Shown piece by piece: positions 54,601 through 63,684 of a DNA stretch of 64,000 nt; the first letter of the stretch is position 1; each line of letters opens with the position of its first letter. Made by a program: the position numbers and the translations under genes. Source of the DNA: Cinclus cinclus (lineage: Eukaryota > Chordata > Aves > Passeriformes > Cinclidae); the NCBI RefSeq assembly GCF_963662255.1, contig NC_085081.1, positions 682,001-746,000 on the forward strand, given 5' to 3'. The notes below the pieces were generated by a model. It saw only the letters and a program-made list of their open reading frames with translations. It searched no databases and was not told the origin of the DNA.

Positions 54601-57600
54601 TACCTGGGGACACCTGGGCAGACCTGGGGACACCTGGGGGTACCTGGGGACACCTGGGCAGACCTGGGGACACCTGGGGACACCTGGGGATACCTGGGGA
54701 TACCTGGGAACACCTGGGGGTACCTGGGGACACCTGGGCAGACCTGGGGACACCTGGGGGTACCTGGGGACACCTGGGCACACCTGGGGACACCTGGGGA
54801 TACCTGGGCATACCTGGGGATACCTGGGAACACCTGGGGGTACCTGGGCACACCTGGGCACACCTGGGCAGACCTGGGGACACCTGGGGCACACGTGGGG
54901 CACACCTGGGATTACCTGGGGGGAGAGTGAGACACACCTGGATACACCTGGGGACACCTGGGGCATACCTGGGCACTCCTGGGGACACCTGAGGATACCT
55001 GGGGGGGGGGAGAGAGACACACCTTGATACACATGAGTTACACCTGGGGACACTTGGGGACACCTGGAGGGATTAAAGGGCTCCAGCTGACCCCAAAAAT
55101 CCCGAATTTGGGATCCAGGTCACCCCAAAAATCCCAAATTTTGGATACAGGTTTCCAGGGGACCCCAAAAATCCCAAATTCAGGATCCAGGTGACCCCAA
55201 AAATCCCAAATTTCACCACAAGAAGTTCCAAAAAATCCCAAATTTGGGATCCAGCTGCTCCAAAAAATCTGAGATTTGGACTCCAGGTGACCCCAAAAAT
55301 CCCAAATTTTGGATCCAGGTATCCAGGTGACCCCAAAAATCCCATTTCCCCCCCCCCTCGGTGCCCCCAAATCCCCCAAAATTTCACCTCCAGGTGCCCC
55401 CCAGAAATCCCAAATTCCCGGGATTTGACCGAATTCCCGATTTTTCTCCCCAAGGGCGCGTTCTGGGGCCTGCTGGGGGGTTTGGGGCTGGGCCTGGCCC
55501 GGCTGATTCCCGAATTTGGGGCTCCGAGGTGTCCAGGTGACCCCAAAAATCCCAAATTTGGGGCTCCGAGGTGTCCAGGTGACCCCAAAAATCCCAAATT
55601 CAGGATCCAGGTGACCCCAAAAATCCCAAATTTCCCCACAAGGAGTTCCAAAAAATCCCAAATCTGGGATCCAGGTAACCTCAAAAATCCCAAATTCGGG
55701 ATCCAGTTGACCCCAAAAATCCCAAATTTCACCACAAGGATTTCCAAAAAACCCCGAATTTGGGATCCAGGTGACCCCAAAAATCCCAAAATTGTTATCC
55801 AGGTCACCCCAAAAATTCCAAATTTGGTCTCCAGATGACCCCAAAAATCCCGAATTTGGGATCCAGGTGTCCCGGTGACTCCAAAAATCCCAAATTCGGG
55901 ATCCAGGTGACCCCAAAAATCCCAAATTCGGGATCCATGTGACCACAACAATCCCAAATTTCACCACAAGGAGTTCCAAAAAATCCCGAATTTGGGATCC
56001 AGGTGTCCCGGTGACCCCAAAAATCCCAAATTCGGGATCCAGGTGACCCCAAAAATCCCAAATTCGGGATCCATGTGACCACAACAATCCCAAATTTCAC
56101 CACAAGGAGTTCCAAAAAATCCCAAATTTGGGATCCAGGTGACCCCAAAAATCTCAGATTTGGACTCCAGGTGACCCCAAAAATCCCATTTCCCCCCCCT
56201 TCGGTGCCCCCAAATCCCCCAAAATTTCACCTCCAGGTGCCCCCCAGAAATCCCAAATTCCTGGGATTTGACCGAATTCCCGATTTTTCTCCCCAAGGGC
56301 GCGTTCTGGGGCCTGCTGGGGGGTTTGGGGCTGGGCCTGGCCCGGCTGATTCCCGAATTTGGGGCTCCGAGGTGTCCAGGTGACCCCAAAAATCCCAAAT
56401 TCAGGATCCAGGTGACCCCAAAAATCCCAAATTTCCCCACAAGGAGTTCCAAAAAATCCCAAATCTGGGATCCAGGTAACCTCAAAAATCCCAAATTCGG
56501 GATCCAGTTGACCCCAAAAATCCCAAATTTCACCACAAGGATTTCCAAAAAACCCCGAATTTGGGATCCAGGTGACCCCAAAAATCCCAAAATTGTTATC
56601 CAGGTCACCCCAAAAATTCCAAATTTGGTCTCCAGATGACCCCAAAAATCCCGAATTTGGGATCCAGGTGTCCCGGTGACTCCAAAAATCCCAAATTCGG
56701 GATCCAGGTGACCCCAAAAATCCCAAATTCGGGATCCATGTGACCACAACAATCCCAAATTTCACCACAAGGAGTTCCAAAAAATCCCAAATTTGGGATC
56801 CAGGTGACCCCAAAAATCTCAGATTTGGACTCCAGGTGACCCCAAAAATCCCATTTCCCCCCCCTTCGGTGCCCCCAAATCCCCCAAAATTTCACCTCCA
56901 GGTGCCCCCCAGAAATCCCAAATTCCCGGGATTTGACCGAATTCCCGATTTTTCTCCCCAAGGGCGCGTTCTGGGGCCTGCTGGGGGGTTTGGGGCTGGG
57001 CCTGGCCCGGCTGATTCCCGAATTCCTTTTGGGATCGGGGTCCTGTGGGACCCCCGGGCGCTGCCCCGAGCTGCTCTGTGGCCTCCATTACCTGCACTTC
57101 GCCGTCCTGCTCTTCCTGCTCACCTGTGCCATCGTCCTGGGCGTGTCCTGGTGCCACCCGCCCATCCCCAAAGTTCACGTGAGTGCTTGGGGATTTTTTG
57201 GGAATTTTTCGGGAATTTTTTGGCGGGTGAATTGGGGGGGAAATAATCGCGAAGAAATGGGAAAAAAAAAAAAAAAAACAGCAAAAACAGGATTGAAACG
57301 GTTCAAAAAATGGCCCCAAAATGGAGCAAAAAAATGAGGCAAAATTGGAGCCAAAACATCCCAAAATGAAGCCAAAAATTGAGCCAAAATTTGACAAAAT
57401 GGCCCCAAAATGACCAGAAATGGAGCCAAAAATGACCTAAAATGGACCCAAAATGAGTCCAAAATGACCCAAAATGAGCCAAAAATGAGCCCCAAAGTGA
57501 CCCAAAATGAGCCAAAAATGAGCCAAAATAGGACCCAAAATATCCCAAAATGAGCCCAAAATGAAGCCAAAAATGACCTAAAATGGCCCAAAATGAAACC

Positions 57601-60292
57601 AAAAACGACCTAAAATGACCCAAAATGAGCCCAAAATGTCTAAAATTTGAGCCCAAAATGAGCCGAAAATGAGAAAAAAATGAACCCAAAATGAACAAAA
57701 AATGAGACCAAAATAACCTGAAAATGGCCAAAAATGAGCCCAAAAATTGAGCCAAAAATGAGAAAAAATGGACCCAAAATGACAAAAAATGAGACCAAAA
57801 TGAGTCTGAAAATTGCCCCTAAATGAACCCAGAATTGAACCCAAATGATCCAAAATGAGCCCAAAATGGCCAAAAAGTTAACCCAAAACTGTGCCCAAAA
57901 TTGAGGAATAAAGAACCCAAACGAGCCCAAAAATGAACCCAAAATTTCCCAAATGGAACCCAAAATTTCTAAAAAATTTGGACTGAAATGGGCTCAAAAT
58001 GTCCAAAAATGAGTCTGAAAATTGCCAAAAATGAACCCAAAATTGAACCCAAAGTGGAGCCAAAAATGAGAAAAAATGAGCCAAAAATGGGTCGGAAAAT
58101 GGCCAAAAATGACCCAAAATGAACCAAAAATGACCCAAATTGAGCCAAAATGACCCAAAAATGACCCAAAATGGAGCCAAAAAAATGACCCAAAATGATC
58201 CAAAATCTCCTCAAAATGAGATAAAATGAACCCAAAATGAGCCCAAAATTGAACCCAAAAAATGAGGCTAAAATGACGCAAAATTATCCAAAATGAACCC
58301 AAAATGAACCAAAAATGTAAAAAAAAAATTGTGGAATTTTTAAATTGATTTTTAGGAATTTTCGGTCGATTTTGCTGAATTTTGGTTGGAATTTGGTGAA
58401 TTTTGAGTCAATTTTTACGAATTTGGGGTGAATTTTTAAGAATTTTGGTTGGATTTTAATGAGTTTTGGGTCAATTTTCCCCAAATTTCGATGGATTTTG
58501 GTGAATTTTTGATCAATTGCTATGAATTTTGGGTCAGTATTTCCAAATTTTGGGTCAATTTTTCTGAATTTTGGGTAGATTTTTATCAATGTTGGGTCAT
58601 TTTTTCTTAATTTTGGGTCAATTTTTATGAATTTCGGGTCGAATTTTCCAAATTTCACGTCAATTTTGCCAGATTCTTGGCGGATTTTGTTGGATTTTGG
58701 GTCGATTTTTTTGGATTTTGGGTCGATTTTTCTGAATTTCGTGTGGATTTTGGCAAATTTTGAGTTGAATTTTCCAAATTTCGGGTCGATTTTGGTGAAT
58801 TTTGTGTGGATTTTGGCGATTTTTGGGTCCCCAGCTGCACAGGTTGGTGTTCAGCCTCCGGAACAGCCGCGAGCCCCGAATCGACCTCGACGCGCCCAAG
58901 GAGCCCCCCCAAAATTTGGGGATCCCGCTCGGGGGTAAGGGGTGGGGGGGGGGAAATCCAAATTTGGGGATTTTGGGAGGTCTGGGAGCCGAATTGTGGG
59001 ATTTCGGGGGGGTCCAGGGGAGGAAATTTGGGATCAAAATTTGGGATTTTGGGATTTAAATTCTGATTCTGGGGGGTCCTGGGATCCAAATTTTGGGGTC
59101 TTGGAACCAAATCTAAGATTTTTGTGTTTTGGGATTGAAATTTTGGGGATTTTGGGGGGGGGGGTCCAGGGGAGGAAATTTGGGATTTTGGGATCGAAAT
59201 TTGGGATTTTGGGATCGAAATTTGGGATTTTGGATTTAAATTCTAATTCTGGGGGGTTCTGGGATCCAAATTTTGGAGTTTTGGAACCCAAATCTAAGAT
59301 TTTTTGTGTTTTGGGATTGAAATTTTGGGGATTTGGGGGGGGGGGGGGGGTCCAGGGGAATTTGGGATCCAAATCTTGGAGTTTTTGGAGGTCCTGGGAA
59401 CAAAATTTTGGGGTTTTGGGGATCCTGGGGACCCAATTTTGGGATTTTTTTGGGTCCAAGGGAGGAAATTTGAGATTTTGGGATCTAAATTCTGATTTTG
59501 GAGGTCCTGGGATCCAAATTTGGGGATTTTGGGGAGTCCTGGGGATTTTGGGGCCCCAAAATCGGGGATTTTGGGGAAATTTGGGATCCACATTGTGGGG
59601 ATTTGTGGAAGGTCCTGGGTTCCAAATTTGGGGGTTTTGGTGTCTTGAGGACCCAAATTTGGGATTTTGGGGGGTATTGGGGGCCTAATTTTGGGATTTT
59701 GGGTGGATCACGGGAATTTGGGGTTCTAAATATGGAAATTTTTGGGGTGTTCTGGGGAGGAAATTTGGAATTTTGGGGGCCCTGGGATCCATATTTGAGA
59801 TTTTGGTATTTTGGCTTTTCAAATTTTGGGATTCTGATGATCTTCGGATCCAAATTTGGGATTTGGGGTTCTTGATGTCCCAAATTAGGGATTTTTGGGC
59901 ATCCTGGTACCCAAATTTGGGATTTTTGGGAGTTCCCAGAATTGGGAGATCTCCAAACTTCAGAATTCCGGGAACTTGATGACCCAAATCGGAAATTTTG
60001 GGAATCCCAGAAGATTTTGGATCAAAATTCTGGGATGTTTTTTTGGTCATTTTTTCACCCCAAAATGCCCCAATTTCCAGATGTGGAAGTGGCGGGGGTG
60101 GAGCCTGGAGCGGGGGGCGTGGCACCGGAAGTGGGCGCGGCACAGGAAGAGGAAGCTACTTCCGGTGTGGGCGTGGCACCGGAAGTGGGCGTGGGTCCTC
60201 CCCCCGAGGACCCCAAATGGAGCCGATTGGTCGACATCAATGCGCTGGTGCTGATGGGCGTGGCCTCTTTCCTCTGGGGATATTTTGCCTGA
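42609..60292 (+). CDS. SLC5A2: Sodium/glucose cotransporter 2 (SGLT2)
   Basis: Plasma-membrane Na+/glucose symporter of the SLC5 family, the main glucose-recovery carrier of mammalian kidney proximal tubule. Fifteen coding exons: 42609-42689, 44343-44414, 46138-46242, 46518-46577, 47146-47250, 48044-48149, 48927-49007, 49777-49976, 50519-50654, 52217-52324, 53520-53670, 54313-54481, 56963-57178, 58835-58934, 60081-60292; 633 residues, all phases agree (human 672). Sugar-site residues are kept: Asn60 and His65 in [17 protein letters not shown], Glu84 in [13 protein letters not shown], and [26 protein letters not shown] and [11 protein letters not shown] match SGLT2 rather than SGLT1. The cytoplasmic loop before the last helix is replaced by a short VAPEVG repeat. 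The last helix ends [11 protein letters not shown]. The neighbour RUSF1 supports orthology. Partial copies of exons 6 and 13 lie in adjacent introns. Confidence 0.95.
42690..43825. repeat. SLC5A2 intron 1 AATCCTGGAAATTCTACCC array
   Basis: Units such as GGAAATTCTACCCCGAAAAA and GGAAATTCAACCTAAAAATC. TTCTACC/TTCAACC variants alternate, with higher-order duplication near 43330-43600. It begins right after the exon 1 donor. Confidence 0.92.
43826..44338. repeat. SLC5A2 intron 1 ACTGGTCCAT array
   Basis: 10-bp CATACTGGTC / TGTACTGGTC / TTATACTGGT units up to the exon 2 acceptor, whose AG (CTGGTCAG) is the last edge of the array. Confidence 0.93.
44415..44725. repeat. SLC5A2 intron 2 TTTATACTGG array
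   Basis: TTTATACTGG and GTTATACTGG units with a short GGGAGGGACT block. Same family as intron 1. Confidence 0.9.
44730..46125. repeat. SLC5A2 intron 2 TCACGTGA minisatellite
   Basis: A degenerate first part (about 44830-45350) is followed by uniform 57-bp units from about 45360. Each has GGGTCACGTGATCACACCTG and CGATCACCTTCGGGGTCACC. Each unit carries the palindromic E-box TCACGTGA (from 45415, repeating every 57 bp) and an overlapping GTGATCAC palindrome. The last unit abuts the exon 3 acceptor region. Confidence 0.93.
46243..46500. repeat. SLC5A2 intron 3 TATCGCGATA palindromes
   Basis: Repeated CTCTATCGCGATAGAACGGC blocks at about 46310, 46345 and 46377, plus single CTATCGCGATA at about 46470 and TCGCGATA words at 46251-46266. 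The core TCTATCGCGATAGA is a perfect 14-bp palindrome. Confidence 0.85.
46578..47025. repeat. SLC5A2 intron 4 GGGAGGGACT array
   Basis: 10-bp ACTGGGAGGG / ACTGGGATGG units directly after the exon 4 donor. G-triplets every five bases on the sense strand give strong G-quadruplex potential. Confidence 0.93.
47251..48043. repeat. SLC5A2 intron 5 strand-switching CTGGGA/TCCCAG array
   Basis: Up to about 47690 the units read ACTGGGATGGACTGGGAGGG. From about 47710 to the exon 6 acceptor they read as the reverse complement (CCCAGTCCCTCCCAGTCCAT). The intron is thus a large inverted repeat of one unit type. Confidence 0.9.
48087..48412. repeat. 163-bp tandem duplication spanning part of SLC5A2 exon 6
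   Basis: Sequence from about 48091 recurs from 48254, offset 163 bp. It includes the last 59 bases of exon 6, its donor, and about 100 bases of intron. Confidence 0.93.
48254..48312 (+). pseudogene. Truncated second copy of SLC5A2 exon 6 with donor
   Basis: Identical in the part I compared to the 3' part of exon 6 ([19 protein letters not shown] and the G/GTTTGT donor). It lacks the first half of the exon and any matching acceptor. It is not needed for the frame, so it is read as a dead copy in intron 6. It could act as a decoy donor. Confidence 0.85.
48410..48780. repeat. SLC5A2 intron 6 GGGAGGGACT array
   Basis: Continuation of the ACTGGGAGGG family with ATTGGGAAGG and GGTTTATACT variants up to about 48780, then GGGCGTGGC-rich unique sequence with CCCGACGCGGTGGGCG repeats before exon 7. 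Confidence 0.88.
49008..49770. repeat. SLC5A2 intron 7 ACTGGTCCAT array
   Basis: CATACTGGTCCATACTGGTT units fill the intron from the exon 7 donor to near the exon 8 acceptor. Confidence 0.93.
49977..50515. repeat. SLC5A2 intron 8 ACTGGGAGCA array
   Basis: ACTGGGAGCACTGGTCTGTT units, then TAACTGGTCTCTAACTGGTC units to the exon 9 acceptor. Confidence 0.9.
50735..51100. repeat. SLC5A2 intron 9 AAGATGGCGGC array
   Basis: Units with CCAAGATGGCCGCCCAAAAT and GGCTGCCCAAGATGGCGGCA, about 15 AA(A/G)ATGGC words in 360 bp. A block of about 170 bp (50810-50980) repeats at 50980-51100. AAGATGGCGGC is the YY1 consensus. Confidence 0.9.
51105..52212. repeat. SLC5A2 intron 9 TTATACTGG/CCATACTGG array
   Basis: About 1.1 kb of 10-bp units. 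A higher-order repeat of about 120 bp (containing GTTTTATACTGGATTATAAT) is copied several times at about 51535-52030. Confidence 0.93.
52330..53455. repeat. SLC5A2 intron 10 TTATTAGGGCTAATAAT array
   Basis: Degenerate units of about 55 bp built from CTATTATTAGGGCTAATAAT and TATTAGGACTAATAATGGG. Each contains an ATTAGNNCTAAT-type inverted repeat. Confidence 0.9.
53671..54308. repeat. SLC5A2 intron 11 ACACCTGGGACAGGTGGGGG and CCCAAATTTTG repeats
   Basis: ACACCTGGGACAGGTGGGGG units to about 53850, then CAGGTGACCCCAAATTTTG-type words to the exon 12 acceptor. The second family dominates introns 12 and 14. Confidence 0.85.
54482..55065. repeat. SLC5A2 intron 12 TACCTGGGGACACCTGGGG array
   Basis: 10-bp GACACCTGGG / GATACCTGGG / CACACCTGGG units from the exon 12 donor. 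A higher-order unit of about 120 bp recurs three times at about 54520-54900. Confidence 0.93.
55455..55516 (+). pseudogene. Truncated copy 1 of SLC5A2 exon 13
   Basis: Reads [20 protein letters not shown], then breaks into intron repeat at GAATTT where the true exon continues GAATTC. It keeps the acceptor but has no phase-compatible donor nearby, so it cannot replace exon 13. Confidence 0.88.
56298..56359 (+). pseudogene. Truncated copy 2 of SLC5A2 exon 13
   Basis: Same 62-base exon fragment and same breakpoint as copy 1, with an intact acceptor. It is 665 bp before the true exon. Use of this acceptor would run into repeat sequence. Confidence 0.88.
57240..58310. repeat. SLC5A2 intron 13 AAAATGAGCCAAAAATGACC array
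   Basis: CCAAAATGAGCCAAAAATGA units over about 1.05 kb, A/C-rich on the sense strand. Confidence 0.92.
58318..58828. repeat. SLC5A2 intron 13 TTTTGGGTCGATTTT array
   Basis: TGAATTTTGGGTCAATTTTT units, the complement in type of the preceding array. The intron thus holds opposed complementary halves around 58315. Confidence 0.9.
58940..60075. repeat. SLC5A2 intron 14 TTTGGGATTTTGGGG array
   Basis: Degenerate AAATTTGGGATTTTGGGGGG units with GGTCCTGGGATCCAAATTT. Two near-identical blocks of about 180 bp lie at 59040-59170 and 59215-59350. Confidence 0.88.
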
Positions 60293-60302
60293 AATCCCCC
60301 AA

Positions 60303-60308
60303 AATAAA
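60303..60308 (+). terminator. SLC5A2 polyadenylation signal
   Basis: AATAAA only 10 bases after the stop codon. No other AATAAA was noticed before the RUSF1 signal on the opposite strand. Confidence 0.6.
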
Positions 60309-60309
60309 C

Positions 60310-60800
60310 CCAAAATTGTCCCAAACCCACCCCAATCATCCCGGATTTGCCCCGAAATGGCTCCAAAAGCGGCAAAAAATGGGATGGAAATGCCCCAAAA
60401 ATTGACCTAAAATGGACCCAAAACTGAACCAAAATGGACTCATAAATGACACAAAATTGACCCAAAATTGACACAAAGTGGCCCAAAAGGGACCCAAAAC
60501 CCACCCAAACGATCCCAAAATTGACAAAAATGAAGCAAAACTGACCCAAATTGACCCAGATTTGACTTAATTGACCCAAAATGTTCCAAAATTGACCAAA
60601 AAAAAGACCCAGAGTGATCCGAAATGGACACAAAATGAAACAAAATTGACCCAAAATGGACCCAAATTGATCCAAAGAGACCCAAAATGGACTCAAAATG
60701 GACCCAAATTGATCCAAAATTGACCCAAACCAACCCAAAATTGACCCGAAATGGACCGAAAATTGATCTGAAGTGACCCAAAATCTACCCAAACCACCCC
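60310..60800. repeat. Convergent intergenic spacer, AAAATTGACCCAAA array
   Basis: CCAAAATTGACCCAAAATGG units fill the roughly 550 bp between the SLC5A2 and RUSF1 polyadenylation signals. Confidence 0.88.
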
Positions 60801-60846
60801 AAATTTTCCCCAAAAAAACATCAGAATTCCAGCAAAATTCCAGAAT

Positions 60847-60852
60847 TTTATT
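60847..60852 (-). terminator. RUSF1 polyadenylation signal
   Basis: AATAAA on the minus strand, 47 bases past the RUSF1 stop codon (60902-60900). Confidence 0.7.
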
Positions 60853-60899
60853 TTTCCAGCAATTCCGCTTTTTATCCCCCAAATGGGGCGTGGCCTCTC

Positions 60900-63684
60900 T
60901 CAGGGGGCGTGGCCTCGCTCTGGCTCCGCCCACTCCATGCGCCATTCGTCCGCGGCCAGCAGGGGGCGCCGTGTGTCCCATCCGGCGGCCTCCAGCCCTG
61001 CAGGGGGCGCCATCGCGCTTAGCGGCACACCCGGAAGTGGCACCGGAAGTGGCACCGGAAGTGGCACCGGAAGTGCATTTTTCAGCTTCTCTCCCCTCGA
61101 AAACCAGCCAAAGTTCCCCAAATGCCCCCGAATCCAAGGAAATTCCTCACAAGTTGCACAAAATCTGTGACCATTCCACCCCAAGTCTGCCCCCATTCCC
61201 TCCAGAAATGTACAAAATTCCACCGAAAGTCCCGCAAATTTCAGCCAAAATTTTGTCTTTTTTTTTCTTTTTCTCCTCACGTTCTGCCAGAATTCCATCC
61301 CAAAGTCCCGCCTGAATTCCTAAAATTTTAACCCAAAACCTTCAAATTTGCCACAAAATGAATTCAAATGTCCCCAAATCCTACCAAAGCGCCTCTAGAT
61401 TCTGCCAAATCCCCTAAAATTCCCCAAAATTCCCCCGAACTCCAGCAAAAAATTCACCCCAAACCCCAAAATTTAACCGAACTCCCCCAATTCCACCCAA
61501 ATCACACCAAAAACCCCTCCTGAATTCCACAAAATTCTCCCAAAAATTTCACCCCAAATTCAACAAAATCCCCCCAGATCCCCCCAAATTCACCGGAAAT
61601 TCCTCTCATAATTCCCAAATCCACCGAAATTGCCCCCAGTTCACCACCCGGAAGTGCAACCGGAAGTGTCAGTGGAAGTAAAAACACCGGAAGTGTAAAT
61701 CCGGAAACCGGAAGTGAAACCCGGAAGTGGTGCCGGAAATGGGGTTTTAATAGTGATTTTTGGGTCTCTGTCGCGACAGAGGCGACACCAACCTCGCAGG
61801 AGGGCGGGGCCAAGGTCCCGGAAGAGCCTCGAGGTCTCGGCCAGGACCCCCCAGGGAACCGCGCCTGGCGCTGGAGGGGTGCGAAGGGAGGGATAAAACT
61901 CAGCTCCAACATCCCCCCCCAAAGTCCCCAAAATTCCCAAATTCCCCCCAAATCCACCTGCCTTCGAAATTTCAGAATATTCCCACTAAATTCTGTCCAA
62001 ATCCCTGAAATTGTATGAAAATTCCCCCAATTCCCTCCAAAATCCATGAAAATTCCCTCTAAGTGTTCAAAGATTCCCAAAACTTCCACCTAAAACGTTT
62101 CTGAAGGACCGCCCCAAAATTCCCAAATATCCCCTCAAAATTTCCAAAAAGTCCCCAAATAATTCCCCCAAAAATTCCCATAAAATTCCCCAAAAATTCC
62201 TCAAATCCAGTCAAAACACCCCAGAAATCCCCAAATCTCCTGAAAAAAATTTTCCAAAAATCCCATTTAAATCCACCAAAATACCCCTAAAATTGACCAA
62301 AAAAAAAAATTTAAAAAAAAATCCAAAAAATTCCTCAAAGCCCCAAATTCCTTCCCGAGCTCGCCCAAAATCCCCAAAAATCCCTGAAAAGTTAAAAAAA
62401 AAAATCCCATTTAAAACCCAAAAATCCCATTTAACCCCCTCATAGATTCCCAAAGAATTCCCCCAAAATTCTCAGAATCATTGATTAAATCCCAGAAGCC
62501 CCAAAATCCCCCCAAATTGCCAGAAATCCCAATTAAATCCCAAAAAGTCTCAAAAAATCTCAAAAAAATTCCCAAAAAACCCCCAAAACTCAAAAAAAAT
62601 TCCCCCAAAATTCCAAAAAATCCTCCCAGAATCCCCAAATTTCCCCAAATCCCGCTCAAAATTCCTCAGAAATTCCCCAAAAATTACAAAAAAAATCCCA
62701 AAATTCCCAAAATCTTACCATAAATCCCAGAGCCTCCCTAATCGCCCCAAATTCCCAAAAATCCCATTAAAATCTCCAAAAGTTTCCTCAAAAATTCTCA
62801 GAAAATACCCAAGATTACAAAAAAAATTTCAAAAATTCCCCCAAATTCCCCCAAAATTATGAAAAATTCCCAAAATTCCCTCAAATCCTCTCATAAATCC
62901 CAGAGCCCCAAAATCATCCCCAAAAATCCCATTTAAATCCCCCCAAAAAATAACAAAAATCTCCCAGAAAATCGCCAAAATTCCCAAAAAATTCCCCAAA
63001 ATGCAAAAAAAATCCCCAGAATTCCCTAAAATCTTATGATAAATCCCAGAACCCCAAAATCATCCAAAAATCCCCCGGAATTCCCAAAAATGCCATTGAA
63101 ATCCCCCCAAAAATTGCAAAAATCCCCAAAAAAGCCCCAAAAGTCCCAAAAAATTCCTCCAAATGCAAAAAAAATCCTCAGAATTCCCTAAAATCCTCTC
63201 ATAAATCCTACAACACCAAAATCATCCAAAAATCCCCTGGAATTCCCCAAAATCCCATTTAAATCCCTAAAAAAAATCACAAAAATCACCAAAAAATTGC
63301 CAAAATTCCCAAAAAATTCCCCCAAATGCAAAAAAAGAAAAATCCCCAGAATTCCCTAAAATCCTCTCATAAATCCCAAAAAGCCAAAATCATCCCCAAA
63401 TCCCCAGAAATTCCCAAAAATCCTATTTAAACCCCCCCAAAAATCCCCCAAAAATCCCTGAAATTCCCCCAAAAAATTCCCTAAAAATTCCCAAACTTTC
63501 CCAAAATTCCCGGAATTCTCACGGCAGCTCCGCAGGCGTCTCTGGAGGGGTCCCAGGAGCTGCCCCAGGTGGGTCCCGGACCCCAAATCCTCTCCCAGCA
63601 GCTCCTCCAGCAGCAGGGCCTGGGCACAGCCCAAAATCTGAGATTCGGGGGGGGCTCCTCGGCGCAGCCCAACCCCCACCCAGC
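60900..63684 (-). CDS. RUSF1: RUS family member 1, last three coding exons (partial)
   Basis: Membrane protein of the RUS (root UV-B sensitive) family, formerly C16orf58; molecular role in animals is unclear. Exons in transcript order: 63684-63523, 61870-61793, 60997-60900, with phases 2/1, 2/1 and 2/stop agreeing. The peptide runs WVGVGLRRGAPPESQILGC, ALLLEELLGEDLGSG, LLGPLQRRLRSC / PPGAVPWGVLAETSRLFRDL, GPALLR / GLEAAGWDTRRPLLAADEWR then MEWAEPERGHAP. It aligns end to end with the human C-terminus (VQVVLNQKAGPKTILRAA, EVLDMLFPKFLKGLQDAGWK, LEVDEWRATW). The first exon has a strong pyrimidine acceptor; the rest of the gene lies beyond the right edge. It is tail-to-tail with SLC5A2, as in human. 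Confidence 0.88.
60998..61792. other. RUSF1 last intron with ETS-site clusters
   Basis: Low-complexity CCAAAATTCC-type sequence with two clusters of ACCGGAAGTG. The first, at about 61030-61075, has four copies at 12-bp spacing. The second, at about 61648-61740, has several looser copies. No exon is seen. Confidence 0.7.
61871..63522. repeat. RUSF1 intron AAATCCCAAAATTCCC array
   Basis: Degenerate AAAATTCCCAAAAATCCCAT sequence. From about 62700 there are larger repeats of roughly 150-165 bp, each with CTCATAAATCCCAGA and AAAATCATCC. No exon is seen on either strand. Confidence 0.8.

Larger units (their letters stand above)
55070..56962. repeat. Tandem segmental duplication upstream of SLC5A2 exon 13
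   Basis: CCCAAAAATCCCAAATT-rich intron sequence together with the start of exon 13 is present three times. The CAAGGGCGCG acceptor words start at 55451, 56294 and 56959, so the copies are offset by 843 and 665 bp. The third copy runs into the full exon. Confidence 0.93.

Noticed and set aside
55455..56359. SLC5A2 exon 13 copies as mutually exclusive exons
   Set aside because: Both are cut after 62 bases and lack a donor that restores phase, so they cannot supply the missing part of the transporter.
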